Program-made: the position numbers and the translations under genes
From: Nakamurella endophytica
GTDB lineage: Bacteria > Actinomycetota > Actinomycetes > Mycobacteriales > Nakamurellaceae
Direction: 5' to 3'
Length of the DNA stretch: 64,000 nt
NCBI RefSeq assembly: GCF_014646215.1
Contig: NZ_BMNA01000015.1
Coordinates: 18,210-82,209 of the forward strand
Part shown: positions 9,984-17,775 of the stretch, one piece after another
Position numbering within the stretch: position 1 is the first letter of the stretch
Layout: every line of letters starts with the position of its first letter
The notes under the pieces: model-generated
What the model saw: the letters and a program-made list of their open reading frames with translations, nothing else
Databases searched by the model: none
Told to the model about the DNA's origin: nothing

Positions 9984-10529
9984 CCGGGGTGACCCGTGAC
10001 TCGATCCATGAATCCGCACTAGATACTCGCGCGGCCCAGCCCAGCCCGGGATGACCACCATTCGGCGATGTATCGATTGGAGCACTGCCAGCTCCGCATC
10101 ATCCGGGTAGACGTCGCGATGCGGACTACCGGAGCACTAAGCACCTAGAGCTGGAGCCGGCCGCATTGGTCAACCAGCTCCGTTCACGCTCTCACCGTCG
10201 GCCGACCGTGCGGACAAAAGTCGGGGCCCGGTGCAACCTGTCCGGTGCCCTTCCCCGTCCAGATGAGCAGCCACCTGCCACGACAGTAGGAGTGCCATGC
10301 CCACGATAGAACGTTCGACCGTTGTCTTGCGATCGGCCCTTGAAGCGCCTGCCTGAATGCAGGGTCGGACCGTGATGTGGTCACGGGCGAAGCGCGCCGG
10401 CAGCAAGAGGCACGCCACGTGGGCGTACAACGCAAGTCCTTCGGTTCGGCAAGTGTCACCCATTTGGGCGCTATGTCCGGGTCGTCTAGAGCGCTACGTT
10501 TCGAACTCCTTACTAAAGAGGGGGAAACT
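9984..10529. other. intergenic region between relaxase and secreted-protein gene
   Basis: About 545 bp. It contains the inverted repeat listed at 10093-10125, and the GC content falls towards the right. Frames starting around 10357-10377 run into the secreted-protein frame, but their N-terminal parts lack any recognisable sequence. The region just before 10530 holds a good ribosome-binding sequence (AGAGGGGGA). A promoter for the secreted-protein unit is expected here but no clear -10/-35 pair is asserted. Confidence 0.4.
10093..10125 (+). terminator. hairpin, possible terminator of the relaxase gene
   Basis: A perfect 8-bp inverted repeat TCCGCATC (10093-10100) / GATGCGGA (10118-10125) with a 17-nt loop lies 110 bp after the relaxase stop. 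There is no T-run, as is common in high-GC actinomycetes. The distance from the stop and the long loop make this a weak call. Confidence 0.3.
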
Positions 10530-11333
10530 GTGCGATACAGGATCCGCGCAATATTGGTTGCGACTGCCGCGCTTGGCGCCAGTCTGGTCGTCACGCCGCG
10601 GGCCGACGCCGTTGGAACCTGTGCTCAACAGCATGCCAACTACTTCGACGGCTACCTTCACGTGCCGTCGGCACACTCGGACACCTTCGAGGGAGCTTCG
10701 GGGTACATAGTTAATCAGTTCGCTAGCACGTGTGAAGGTGATCCAGAAAGCCCAAGTCCTGCCAATCGAACTATCGGAAACAATTTTACAACGGTGTGGG
10801 TTATGATAGCCGATTATAACTTAAATAGCTGGTCTCAGGTAGGCGCCATCTCCGGCTACAACTTGGATCAGTACTTTTGGGCGGAGGTTGTCCTCCATTG
10901 GAATAATGGCTCACCTGATGAACGGTACGACAGGTTCATCGGGAGTCCGTTGACCTACGGCGTTCGCCACGCGTACACCGAGAAGTGGGTTGCAAGTTGT
11001 CCTGCTCCAACCAATCACTCCTGCGAGGAAAGCTTCGTCGACAGCACTCGCGTCACGGACACCGATTTTAACCCGTTCGGCAACTTCGCAGGCGGCCCTA
11101 CCTCGCCTCCGCGTTGGAGTCCGCAGTACTCAGCCGAAAAAACCTATCAGGAAAGCCAAATTCAAGGAGACCCCAGCACGCACGCGAAGTTTACTTCAAT
11201 CGGCGTCCAGCAATTCAGCAATAATGCCTTTGTGCTTGAGCCTTGCACCTTAAGTATCGCCGCACCTCAAGCAACCTACGCAGGTCGTTCGTCGAGCGGC
11301 TGCGTCAACATAGATGTTTGGGCCACCAACTGA
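10530..11333 (+). CDS. secreted protein of unknown function (copy 1)
   Basis: A 267-aa protein from GTG 10530, chosen because AGAGGGGGA precedes it and the sequence then reads as a Sec signal: a basic start (VRYRIR), the hydrophobic stretch AILVATAALGASLVVT and an Ala-containing cleavage site near ADA. The mature part is rich in Asn, Ser, Tyr and Trp, with several Cys, and looks like a beta-rich extracellular domain (segments TTVWVMIADYNLNSWSQVG and YFWAEVVLHWN). It shares a faint pattern with the secreted protein at 47803-48573: Trp-containing strands, SW-x2-x-G and WAE(V/W). GC is lower than in the conjugation genes. Function unknown; a surface role linked to conjugation or host interaction is only inference. 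Confidence 0.65.
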   Translation: MRYRIRAILVATAALGASLVVTPRADAVGTCAQQHANYFDGYLHVPSAHSDTFEGASGYIVNQFASTCEGDPESPSPANRTIGNNFTTVWVMIADYNLNSWSQVGAISGYNLDQYFWAEVVLHWNNGSPDERYDRFIGSPLTYGVRHAYTEKWVASCPAPTNHSCEESFVDSTRVTDTDFNPFGNFAGGPTSPPRWSPQYSAEKTYQESQIQGDPSTHAKFTSIGVQQFSNNAFVLEPCTLSIAAPQATYAGRSSSGCVNIDVWATN

Positions 11334-11352
11334 GACGGATGCGGAGTCGAAG

Positions 11353-12036
11353 ATGCCCAATAAGTCCTCCCAGCGCTTGGCAGGTGCCTCCGTTGCGGCG
11401 GCCGTCGCGATTGTCGCCGTCCTGACCCTAGTCGTCGCCGGATCGTCGCGCTCGAGGTCGTCGTCAAGCGTGGCAGCAACCGTCTCCACCGAAGTGACAA
11501 CAACTTCTGCAACGGTTGAAACAACCACTGAGAGTACGGAAGCGTGGGCGTCCAAAACGCGAGACACGCGTCGATCTCTTCCTACGACCAATGCGGGAGG
11601 TACCCGGTCCTATCCGGGTGTAGGCGCGGATTATTATCCGGCGGATACCGGCGAGGTGGCCAACATCCCGAGGGATCAGATTATTGAGCGGCTTGCCTCG
11701 AACCCGTTTGTGGTTGGCTTGACTCGAGAAGGGCAGGAGCCAACCTCCGTGTCGTTGGTGATGTACGAAAATGCATTCGGCAAGCAGGAAGAGGACGGAT
11801 CCGAAACGCCAAGCGTACCGAGACAGTTGGTGTGGCTGGCCGAATATGACAAGGTAAAAACAGACGGTATCTCGGTTCCGGCCGGGCGTACTGCTAGCAC
11901 CACCGCAACGTCGACATCTCCAACATATAGCTGCAACCTTTTTCTTGCGTTCAGCGCCAGTAGCGGCCAGCAACTCGACGGGTTCCAGTATTGCTCGGAT
12001 CCAGTAGCGCTTGCCTCTCTAACAAGCTCCAAGTGA
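11353..12036 (+). CDS. membrane-anchored extracytoplasmic protein, unknown
   Basis: A 227-aa protein from ATG 11353 (MPNKSSQRLAG), 19 bp after the secreted-protein gene. Residues about 9-30 (SVAAAVAIVAVLTLVVAG) form one membrane segment, followed by a long Ser/Thr-rich linker to about residue 70 and then a globular part (IIERLASNPFVVGLTREGQ, QLVWLAEYDKV, CNLFLAFSASSG). The layout resembles an N-terminal anchor or uncleaved signal with a wall-spanning linker. It probably forms an operon with the preceding gene, just as the second secreted protein is grouped with two lipoproteins at 46753-47809. No domain family is recognised. GC and codon use are lower than in the neighbouring conjugation genes. 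Confidence 0.6.
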   Translation: MPNKSSQRLAGASVAAAVAIVAVLTLVVAGSSRSRSSSSVAATVSTEVTTTSATVETTTESTEAWASKTRDTRRSLPTTNAGGTRSYPGVGADYYPADTGEVANIPRDQIIERLASNPFVVGLTREGQEPTSVSLVMYENAFGKQEEDGSETPSVPRQLVWLAEYDKVKTDGISVPAGRTASTTATSTSPTYSCNLFLAFSASSGQQLDGFQYCSDPVALASLTSSK

Positions 12037-12089
12037 GCAAGGGAATGCATCCGCTGTCAGCAGCGTAGTTGAGTGGTGATTGAGAAAGG

Positions 12090-12560
12090 TCACGTTTCGG
12101 CGGGTTGCGTGCTATGGCGGATGGCGTCGGTAAGCTCGCGGTCGTCTCGCACGTTGTGTTGCCCCTTTCGGCACGCCGTGGCGCCCGGTCCGAGCAGCCG
12201 GATACGCAGACGATCCTGGAAGGCCGGCAAGTTGCGGTTGTAGTAGTCCAAAGCGGTTATTACAGTCGAGTCCTCGTCGGTATGAGCAGCCCACCAGGCC
12301 CAGTACTGCACGGGCAGTTCGTGGGTCAGCGGTGGATGTAGCCGCCAGCAGCGAGGTATCACCTCATCGACTCTGGTGGCGTAAACACGGTTGTAGGCGT
12401 CCACGAAGCCGTCTAGAGCGACGTCGAGCCAGGCGGCGTCCTGGGTGGACAGGTTGGCCCACGCCCACGGCGGTGTCCCAACCTTGCGGCCATCGGCGCG
12501 GGTCGCCAACGCCAAGAACCGGTCCGTATCCATGTTGTTGGAGAGTGTCGCGGGGTTCAC
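12090..12560 (-). CDS. DUF4913-like protein, end of conjugation operon
   Basis: A 156-aa protein whose start overlaps the coupling-protein stop by 4 bp (ATGA), making it the last gene of the leftward operon. The pattern WLDVALDGFVDAYNRVYATR, then PRCWRLHPPLTHEL and VQYWAWWAAHTD, resembles DUF4913, whose members carry a Trp/His-rich core (W-C-x2-W-x2-H-P) and sit beside coupling-protein genes in actinobacterial mobile elements. Function is unknown. Its conserved position next to VirD4-type proteins suggests a role in substrate recruitment or relaxosome docking. Convergent with the gene ending at 12036. Confidence 0.55.
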   Translation of the reverse strand: MNPATLSNNMDTDRFLALATRADGRKVGTPPWAWANLSTQDAAWLDVALDGFVDAYNRVYATRVDEVIPRCWRLHPPLTHELPVQYWAWWAAHTDEDSTVITALDYYNRNLPAFQDRLRIRLLGPGATACRKGQHNVRDDRELTDAIRHSTQPAET

Positions 12561-14560
12561 GGCTTAGTCCGTCCTTTCGTGGCGGTGCCGGCGTACACGG
12601 CGAGCTCGTCAACGTTGGCGAGCTGCTCGCTGCGGCGGGCAGCGACAAACTCGTCGGCTTGGGTCATCTCACGGTGGATGACGCGGTCGTCGTGGCGGCG
12701 GTGGTCGGCGCGATGGGTGGTGGCCAGGAAGGCGGGGATGCCGATGCCGAGGACGACGGACTGGCCGTCGGCCAGGTTCTGCTGGTCGGATTCGGGCAGG
12801 ACGTCGACGAGCTCGGCGTGTTCGGTGCGCTGGCCGCCGCTGGTGCGGCCGCGGTTGCGGCTTGCGGTGACGACGTGGGCGCGGCCGGCGCGGCGGGTGA
12901 TCTCGTCGGCGGCCTCGGCGTCGTAGCCGCCGATGATCGAGTGGCACTGGGTGCGCAGCCGGGCCGCGGCGGCCTTGCCGTAGAGCTGTTCCTCGTCGGC
13001 CGAGGACTGCACGGCGTAGGCGAACGAGATGCCGTACTTGCGTTGCACCGAGGCCACGTACGGCAGGATCGGCACCCGCACCCCGGCCAGCAGCTCGTCG
13101 AACACGCCGACGAACGTCTGCGGCAGCCGTCGCCGTGGCAGCAGCCGTGCGGTGCGTTCGGCGGTCAGGAACATCTCCTGCGCGAACAGGGTCAGCAGCG
13201 GCCGCGCCAGCTCCATCTCGTCGACCTCGGCGAGCAGGTAGACGGTGCCGCCGGCGGCGATCAACGCGGCCATGTCGAACTGCGGGTCGTCGCGGCTGCC
13301 GCACAACGCCCGGCCTTGCCCGGACCCCAGGGAGGACACGGCGAAGTTCAGGTACCGGCGCACACCCGAGGTGGTGCGCCCGGCCGCCGGGTCCAGGTGC
13401 ACCTGCATGTTCATGATCGCAGTCTTGGCGGCGGTGTAGCCGTCCCCGGTCTGACCGCCCAGCGCGGTGGCCGGGGTGCCCAGGTCGGTGCTACGCAGCC
13501 AGTCGACGATGTCGTCGACGTCCAGGGCGGGGTCGAGGGCTGCGGCGTGCAGCCAGGCGGCCAGCACCTGGGTGGCCGAGTCGCGGAAGAACTTGTCGGT
13601 GGAGGACTCGAACTCGTTGTCGCCGTCGCCGGCGTGCACCAAGGCGCGGGCCCGGTTGGTGGCGACCTTGAAGTCGTGGCAGCCGACGATAGGGTTCCAC
13701 CGGACCCGGGGAAACCCGGCGGCCATCCGCGTCGACGGGTCGGACAGGTCGGCGACCACAACCGGGTACTTCACCGGTATGCGCCAGCGTCTGCGAAGCA
13801 GCCGCATCCACCGGTACCGGACCGGCGGCAGGCGGTAGCCGCGGGCCTTGACGGTGGCGGTAAAGATCTCCGACTCCACCGACGACACCACCGCCGCGCC
13901 GGGCAGCTGCCGGATCAACGGGATCAGCAGCCGCCACGACTTGCCCCAGCCGGTGCGCGCCACGATCCGAAGCCGTGTCTCGTAGCCGAACCACAGCGAC
14001 TCACGGGGAGCGTTGGGTTGCAGGGGATGCCCGAACCGGTAGCCCATGCTGGTCGTCGGCAACCACAGCCGCCGCCACCAGCTGGTGCCCGGCAGTGTGA
14101 ACCTGCCGGTGCGGCGCACCGCCCGGGCGCCGTACTTGCCGCGGATCTGCCGCACCGTGGCCAGGCCGCGGTAGCGCTGAGCGCCGGGGTAGCGGCGATG
14201 AGACCCCCAGCGGCGCAACATCAGCAGCCATCCGGCGAACAGCACGGCCGCCACCACCGCAACCGCCGGCAGTGGCACATGCGGAACCACCAGAGTGAGC
14301 GGAAACTGGACCCGCCGCGTCGACCTGCCTTGACCGGCCAGGTCCAGCAGCGGACCGCCGCCCACGAACAACCCGCGCCAGCGCGGCTTGACCAGGTGCC
14401 AGCCCCGGCCCGTCGCCACACCGACGGTTCCGAATCCCAGCTCCACGCACAGCACCGCCCCGGCCAGGGCAGCGGCTCCGGTGCGGATCCGGGCGAAGGT
14501 CTCCCGGGAGGTGCTGATCCGGGTGACACCTTCCCGATGCTGGTCAGTGCGCACCGCCAT
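12557..14560 (-). CDS. type IV secretion coupling protein (VirD4/TraG-type)
   Basis: A 667-aa protein. Two N-terminal membrane segments lie near residues 28-50 and 98-116. The nucleotide-binding loop reads ARTGWGKS (201-208), with Ala in place of the first Gly of the usual P-loop. Further family landmarks are a VVVADLSDPS segment, WNPIVG, the FFRDSATQVLAAWLHAA block and a Walker B-like FVGVFDELLAG. The C-terminal RecA-like core includes YAVQSSADEEQLYG and IIGGYDAEAADEITRRAG. It links the relaxosome to the secretion channel and pumps DNA at the inner membrane using ATP. It belongs to the leftward operon between the NlpC/P60 gene and the DUF4913-like gene. Confidence 0.88.
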   Translation of the reverse strand: MAVRTDQHREGVTRISTSRETFARIRTGAAALAGAVLCVELGFGTVGVATGRGWHLVKPRWRGLFVGGGPLLDLAGQGRSTRRVQFPLTLVVPHVPLPAVAVVAAVLFAGWLLMLRRWGSHRRYPGAQRYRGLATVRQIRGKYGARAVRRTGRFTLPGTSWWRRLWLPTTSMGYRFGHPLQPNAPRESLWFGYETRLRIVARTGWGKSWRLLIPLIRQLPGAAVVSSVESEIFTATVKARGYRLPPVRYRWMRLLRRRWRIPVKYPVVVADLSDPSTRMAAGFPRVRWNPIVGCHDFKVATNRARALVHAGDGDNEFESSTDKFFRDSATQVLAAWLHAAALDPALDVDDIVDWLRSTDLGTPATALGGQTGDGYTAAKTAIMNMQVHLDPAAGRTTSGVRRYLNFAVSSLGSGQGRALCGSRDDPQFDMAALIAAGGTVYLLAEVDEMELARPLLTLFAQEMFLTAERTARLLPRRRLPQTFVGVFDELLAGVRVPILPYVASVQRKYGISFAYAVQSSADEEQLYGKAAAARLRTQCHSIIGGYDAEAADEITRRAGRAHVVTASRNRGRTSGGQRTEHAELVDVLPESDQQNLADGQSVVLGIGIPAFLATTHRADHRRHDDRVIHREMTQADEFVAARRSEQLANVDELAVYAGTATKGRTKP

Positions 14561-14587
14561 CTCCTCTCAAGCAGCGGCAAGTACTAC

Positions 14588-14650
14588 CGGCACAGCCAGC
14601 GGTGCTGGCGCTACCAGCAATGCCAGCTGTGCCGGCTGTGTCAGCGGTGG
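14588..14650. repeat. degenerate 9-bp periodic tract in conjugation operon
   Basis: Seven consecutive 9-mers (cggcacagc, cagcggtgc, tggcgctac, cagcaatgc, cagctgtgc, cggctgtgt, cagcggtgg) follow one another between the NlpC/P60 stop and the coupling-protein start. The unit resembles the perfect 9-bp units upstream of parA (cagcatgcc and variants at 54033-54221). It could be a second binding array or the remains of a low-complexity 40-codon frame (14544-14666) whose start overlaps the NlpC/P60 stop. Confidence 0.5.
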
Positions 14651-14662
14651 ACAGGTTGTCGA

Positions 14663-16510
14663 TCATGGGGTGTCGGCCCAGACGCGGGACAGGGTCGGGT
14701 AGAAGCCGCCGTAGACGGGTTTGAGGTGGACGACGTCGCCGGACTGCGGCGCCTCGAGCAGGTAGTCGACACCGCCGATCTTGCCCAGGTACATGGCGAT
14801 GTGGCCCGGGTCGGCCAGCATGTCCCCGGGCACCGCCTGGGCGTAGGGGATCTGCTGACCGGCGGCCCACTGGTCCTGGGAGAAGTGGTCCAAGGTGATG
14901 CCGACCTGCGCCCACATGTACTGCATCAGCCCGGAGCAGTCGAACCCGACGATGTGGCAGTCGTTCTCGGCGCCATCAGGGCCGCAGATCCCCAGGGTCG
15001 GGCCGTTGGGGCTGCCGCCGCCCCACGAGTACGGCTCCCCCAACCACGACAGTCCCGCCGAGATTGCCTTGGCGACGGTGGTGTTCGGGGCCGTGATGGT
15101 GCCGGCCACCCCTGCCTTGGCCGGCAACGTGATCGCCGGACCGTTGACCACCACCACCCCGGACCCGCCCTGCCCGCCACCAGGAGCCGGGGTAGTCAGC
15201 GCGGCGACGATGCCCTTGGCCTGGTTGTAGGCGGCCTGGTAGATCCCCCCGTCGGAGGACGGGCTGCCCTGCACGGTCTGCGCCGCCACCCACGGGTCCA
15301 TCGACTGCCACCCGGCGACCCTGTCCAGCGCGTCGTAGAACTTGCCCGCCGACACCGCCGGTGCGATTAACTCCGTCGGAGTCCCCCACCCAGCTGAAGG
15401 GCGTTGCTGGAACAGGCCGATCGAGTCCAGGTTGTGCCCGACCGCGTCGTGCGGGAACGACATCGACTGCGCCGCCACGGACCGCTCCTGCGGGTTGAGC
15501 TGGCGGTGCCCGTCCGGGAAGTAGCCCCGGTCGGTGCTGCTGCCGTCGTTGGCGTAGTTCAGCAGCGTCGCCTCGGCGATCGCGACGGCGACGCCGATCT
15601 GCGCGGCCACCGTCGGCAGATGCCGGGCGGCGGCGACCTGCACGATGATCGAGGCGTTGGTGGCCTGGGCCGGGGTCAGCCCGGGCACCGGGCCGGTGGT
15701 CGCGCCGGTGATGCAGTCGATGCCGGTCCCGGTACCGCCGGTGTCCGACACCGGCGTGTCACCCGTGGCCAGCAGACCGACCACAGCGGCCGCCCACGCC
15801 TCGCGCGGCCGGTAGACAGCGGCTGGTCTGCCGTGCGGGGCGGTCGCCGCGGCTGCGACCTCACCGACCTGCCGCGCCGGATCCTGGTAGGCCGCCATCC
15901 CCCTCATATGCTCGTAAAACGACGTCGCCGACTGCACCGGGTCGATCAAGTTGACCCCCGGATAGTCGCTGACCCACTGCCCGAACAGCCCCGCGGTCTC
16001 CCCACCCCGGTCATAGACCAGCGGCGACGGCACCAGCACCACGGCGTCGTAGGACACCACAAGCGCCGTGCGCATCGCCCGCTGATCCAGACGCAGGCCC
16101 TTGGCGACGGCGACGATCAACTGCGCCGACTGCACCTGCGCCGCGGACAGCGAGTAGCCGTCCACTGCTGCGACTTTCGCCTGCGCTGACGCGGGCAGCG
16201 GGGCTGATGTCGCCGCGGCGACCGCGGACCTCACTGCTGCGGTCTCGTCGTCGGCCAACGTTGGCGCGCCCGTCACTGACGTCGATGCGGCAGCGCCGAG
16301 TGCGCTGCCGGTCCTGCTGACCGGGGCGGTGGGATTTGGCGCGCAGGCACCGCCGCCGCCCTGCGAGTTGGCGTTCGCGGTGCTCGTCCCGACCGCCCCG
16401 ACTAGGCCCAACGCCAGCAGCACCAGCACGGCGGCCAGCAGAGCCACCGGAGTCCCCAGCAGCAACAGCCACCACCCACCGCCGTCGGTGCGGCGTATCC
16501 CCGTGCGCAC
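14663..16510 (-). CDS. NlpC/P60 cell-wall hydrolase with lysozyme-like region, T4SS component
   Basis: A 615-aa protein. GTG 16510 is chosen because its codon lies just after the upstream stop (16513-16515) and is followed by RT-x-GIRRTDGGGWWLL and one membrane segment (LLLLGTPVALLAAVLVLLAL); the longer open frame to 17122 antisense-mirrors the upstream gene. The middle part has a lysozyme-like pattern (AVAIAEATLLNYAND, DSIGLFQQRPSAGWG, where GLFQQR is typical). The C-terminal NlpC/P60 domain has catalytic Cys in GFDCSGLMQYMW, His in PGDMLADPGHIAMYLG and a polar partner near LLEAPQ. It opens peptidoglycan locally so the conjugation channel can cross the wall, equivalent to VirB1/TcpG-type hydrolases. 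Confidence 0.88.
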   Translation of the reverse strand: MRTGIRRTDGGGWWLLLLGTPVALLAAVLVLLALGLVGAVGTSTANANSQGGGGACAPNPTAPVSRTGSALGAAASTSVTGAPTLADDETAAVRSAVAAATSAPLPASAQAKVAAVDGYSLSAAQVQSAQLIVAVAKGLRLDQRAMRTALVVSYDAVVLVPSPLVYDRGGETAGLFGQWVSDYPGVNLIDPVQSATSFYEHMRGMAAYQDPARQVGEVAAAATAPHGRPAAVYRPREAWAAAVVGLLATGDTPVSDTGGTGTGIDCITGATTGPVPGLTPAQATNASIIVQVAAARHLPTVAAQIGVAVAIAEATLLNYANDGSSTDRGYFPDGHRQLNPQERSVAAQSMSFPHDAVGHNLDSIGLFQQRPSAGWGTPTELIAPAVSAGKFYDALDRVAGWQSMDPWVAAQTVQGSPSSDGGIYQAAYNQAKGIVAALTTPAPGGGQGGSGVVVVNGPAITLPAKAGVAGTITAPNTTVAKAISAGLSWLGEPYSWGGGSPNGPTLGICGPDGAENDCHIVGFDCSGLMQYMWAQVGITLDHFSQDQWAAGQQIPYAQAVPGDMLADPGHIAMYLGKIGGVDYLLEAPQSGDVVHLKPVYGGFYPTLSRVWADTP

Positions 16511-16512
16511 GT

Positions 16513-17775
16513 TCAACCCCCGACGACGGCGGCGTCGACCAGCCACCGCCCGTCGCTCAGGACGACCTGGCGGACCCCGGCGGTCCGCCACACCCGCGCC
16601 GACCTCCCGGGTTCGGTGAGGACCTTGTCCGCGGTGAACACCACCCGAGCGAACGTCGACGAGGCCTGGTGCCCGTCCGACAGCGCCGCGGTAAACCCGC
16701 CGCACATCAGCAGCTGCCGGCCCGGCACCACCTGCGCTTCCCACCAGGCCCGGCCCTCCCGGTCCCGGGCAGGGTCCTCGACGGTCCACTCCCGGCCGGT
16801 CATCGCCGGCCGGGCCAACGTCACCGACGCGCCGAACGGGCGCCGCCAGTCCGCCGCGCAGGTCCGGGCCAGCCACGCCCGCACCGCCCCGGTCGGTGTC
16901 GACAGATCCCGGTCGGTCGGCGCAGTCGTCGGGATCGGCGCCGGCCGGACGGCGGCGGCGTCCACCCGCAAACCGCGCCCGGTGCTGGGCTTCACCGCGA
17001 TGACACCGCCGGCAGGGGTCGGCTCCCAACCCGACCCCAGCAACGCCGTCCCAGCCGCCCGTCCCGGCTCTCCCGCCGGACCCGGGCGTGACATCCGTGT
17101 CCCCGTCCTCGCGTCCGACCACGCGGACCGGCTCGAAGTCACCGACGGGACAAACGCGCCGGTCGGCTCAAGCGAAGAGGTCGACGAGCTGCTTACGTGC
17201 CCGGACAGCCGGCTGATCAGCAGGCCGGCGGCAAGGGCGGCGACGACCACGGCGATCACCGCCGCGAGCAGCAACGCGCCAGTGGCCCGTTCCCGGGCAT
17301 CGCCGCCGGCGGTGCGGCGGTGCTGCCACCACTGCCGGGCCTCCTGCCGCTCCGCGGCCAGCCACGCCTTGCGGGCCTTGCGGTTCATCCAGCCAGGCGC
17401 TGGCTGCAAAAACCCACCCCGCCACGAGCCGTCCGGGTCGGCGCGGCGGTCCGCAGCCAGCAACCGGTGCAGCCGAGCTGCTTCCAACATCCGCCACTCC
17501 CGCCGGTCCCGGCGCTGCATCCCGGCCGGTGGCGGCCGCAACCGCGGCCCGCCCACCGCGTCCTGCTCGTCCGGGTCCGCCCGGAACGGGTCCTCCTGCC
17601 GCGCCGCCCGCGAGGACACCCCACCGCGCGCGGCGACGTCGGCGGTATCGGCCGTGAACGGCACATGCCGGACCCGCGCCGCCCACCCAGGCCCCACGTC
17701 CTCAACTTCGCCCAGCAGGTCCTCCTCGACCGCGTCGACATCGCTGTCGCTGTCGCTGCCGTATCGGCCGGTCAT
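16513..17775 (-). CDS. one-TM T4SS-associated protein of unknown function
   Basis: A 420-aa protein overlapping the VirB6-like gene by 4 bp and followed after 2 bp by the NlpC/P60 gene. The first 160 residues are cytosolic and charged, with an acidic start (DSDSDVDAVEEDLLGEVED) and a basic Trp-rich section (MNRKARKAWLAAERQEARQW). One membrane segment (GALLLAAVIAVVVAALAAGLL) lies near 166-186. The extracytoplasmic part contains WLARTCAADWRRPFG, TGREWTVEDP and a terminal SDGRWLVDAAVVGG, the last resembling SnoaL/VirB8-like beta strands. Topology and place suggest a second TcpC/VirB8-like scaffold, but there is no confident family match. Confidence 0.6.
   Translation of the reverse strand: MTGRYGSDSDSDVDAVEEDLLGEVEDVGPGWAARVRHVPFTADTADVAARGGVSSRAARQEDPFRADPDEQDAVGGPRLRPPPAGMQRRDRREWRMLEAARLHRLLAADRRADPDGSWRGGFLQPAPGWMNRKARKAWLAAERQEARQWWQHRRTAGGDARERATGALLLAAVIAVVVAALAAGLLISRLSGHVSSSSTSSLEPTGAFVPSVTSSRSAWSDARTGTRMSRPGPAGEPGRAAGTALLGSGWEPTPAGGVIAVKPSTGRGLRVDAAAVRPAPIPTTAPTDRDLSTPTGAVRAWLARTCAADWRRPFGASVTLARPAMTGREWTVEDPARDREGRAWWEAQVVPGRQLLMCGGFTAALSDGHQASSTFARVVFTADKVLTEPGRSARVWRTAGVRQVVLSDGRWLVDAAVVGG

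Noticed and set aside
9984..10529. Possible tRNA or attachment site after the relaxase
   Set aside because: No cloverleaf or T-loop sequence could be built; only a simple inverted repeat is present.
14544..14666. 40-codon frame overlapping the NlpC/P60 stop
   Set aside because: Start overlap is attractive, but the product is an Ala-Gly-x repeat explained by the 9-bp tract; left as a repeat.
12332..15370. 1012-codon open frame on the plus strand
   Set aside because: It mirrors the coupling-protein and NlpC/P60 genes on the other strand; high GC removes stops from the antisense frame. Its translation is low complexity with no domain.
16511..17122. N-terminal extension of the NlpC/P60 gene
   Set aside because: The region overlaps the one-TM protein gene in another frame, and the extension lacks a signal or domain.
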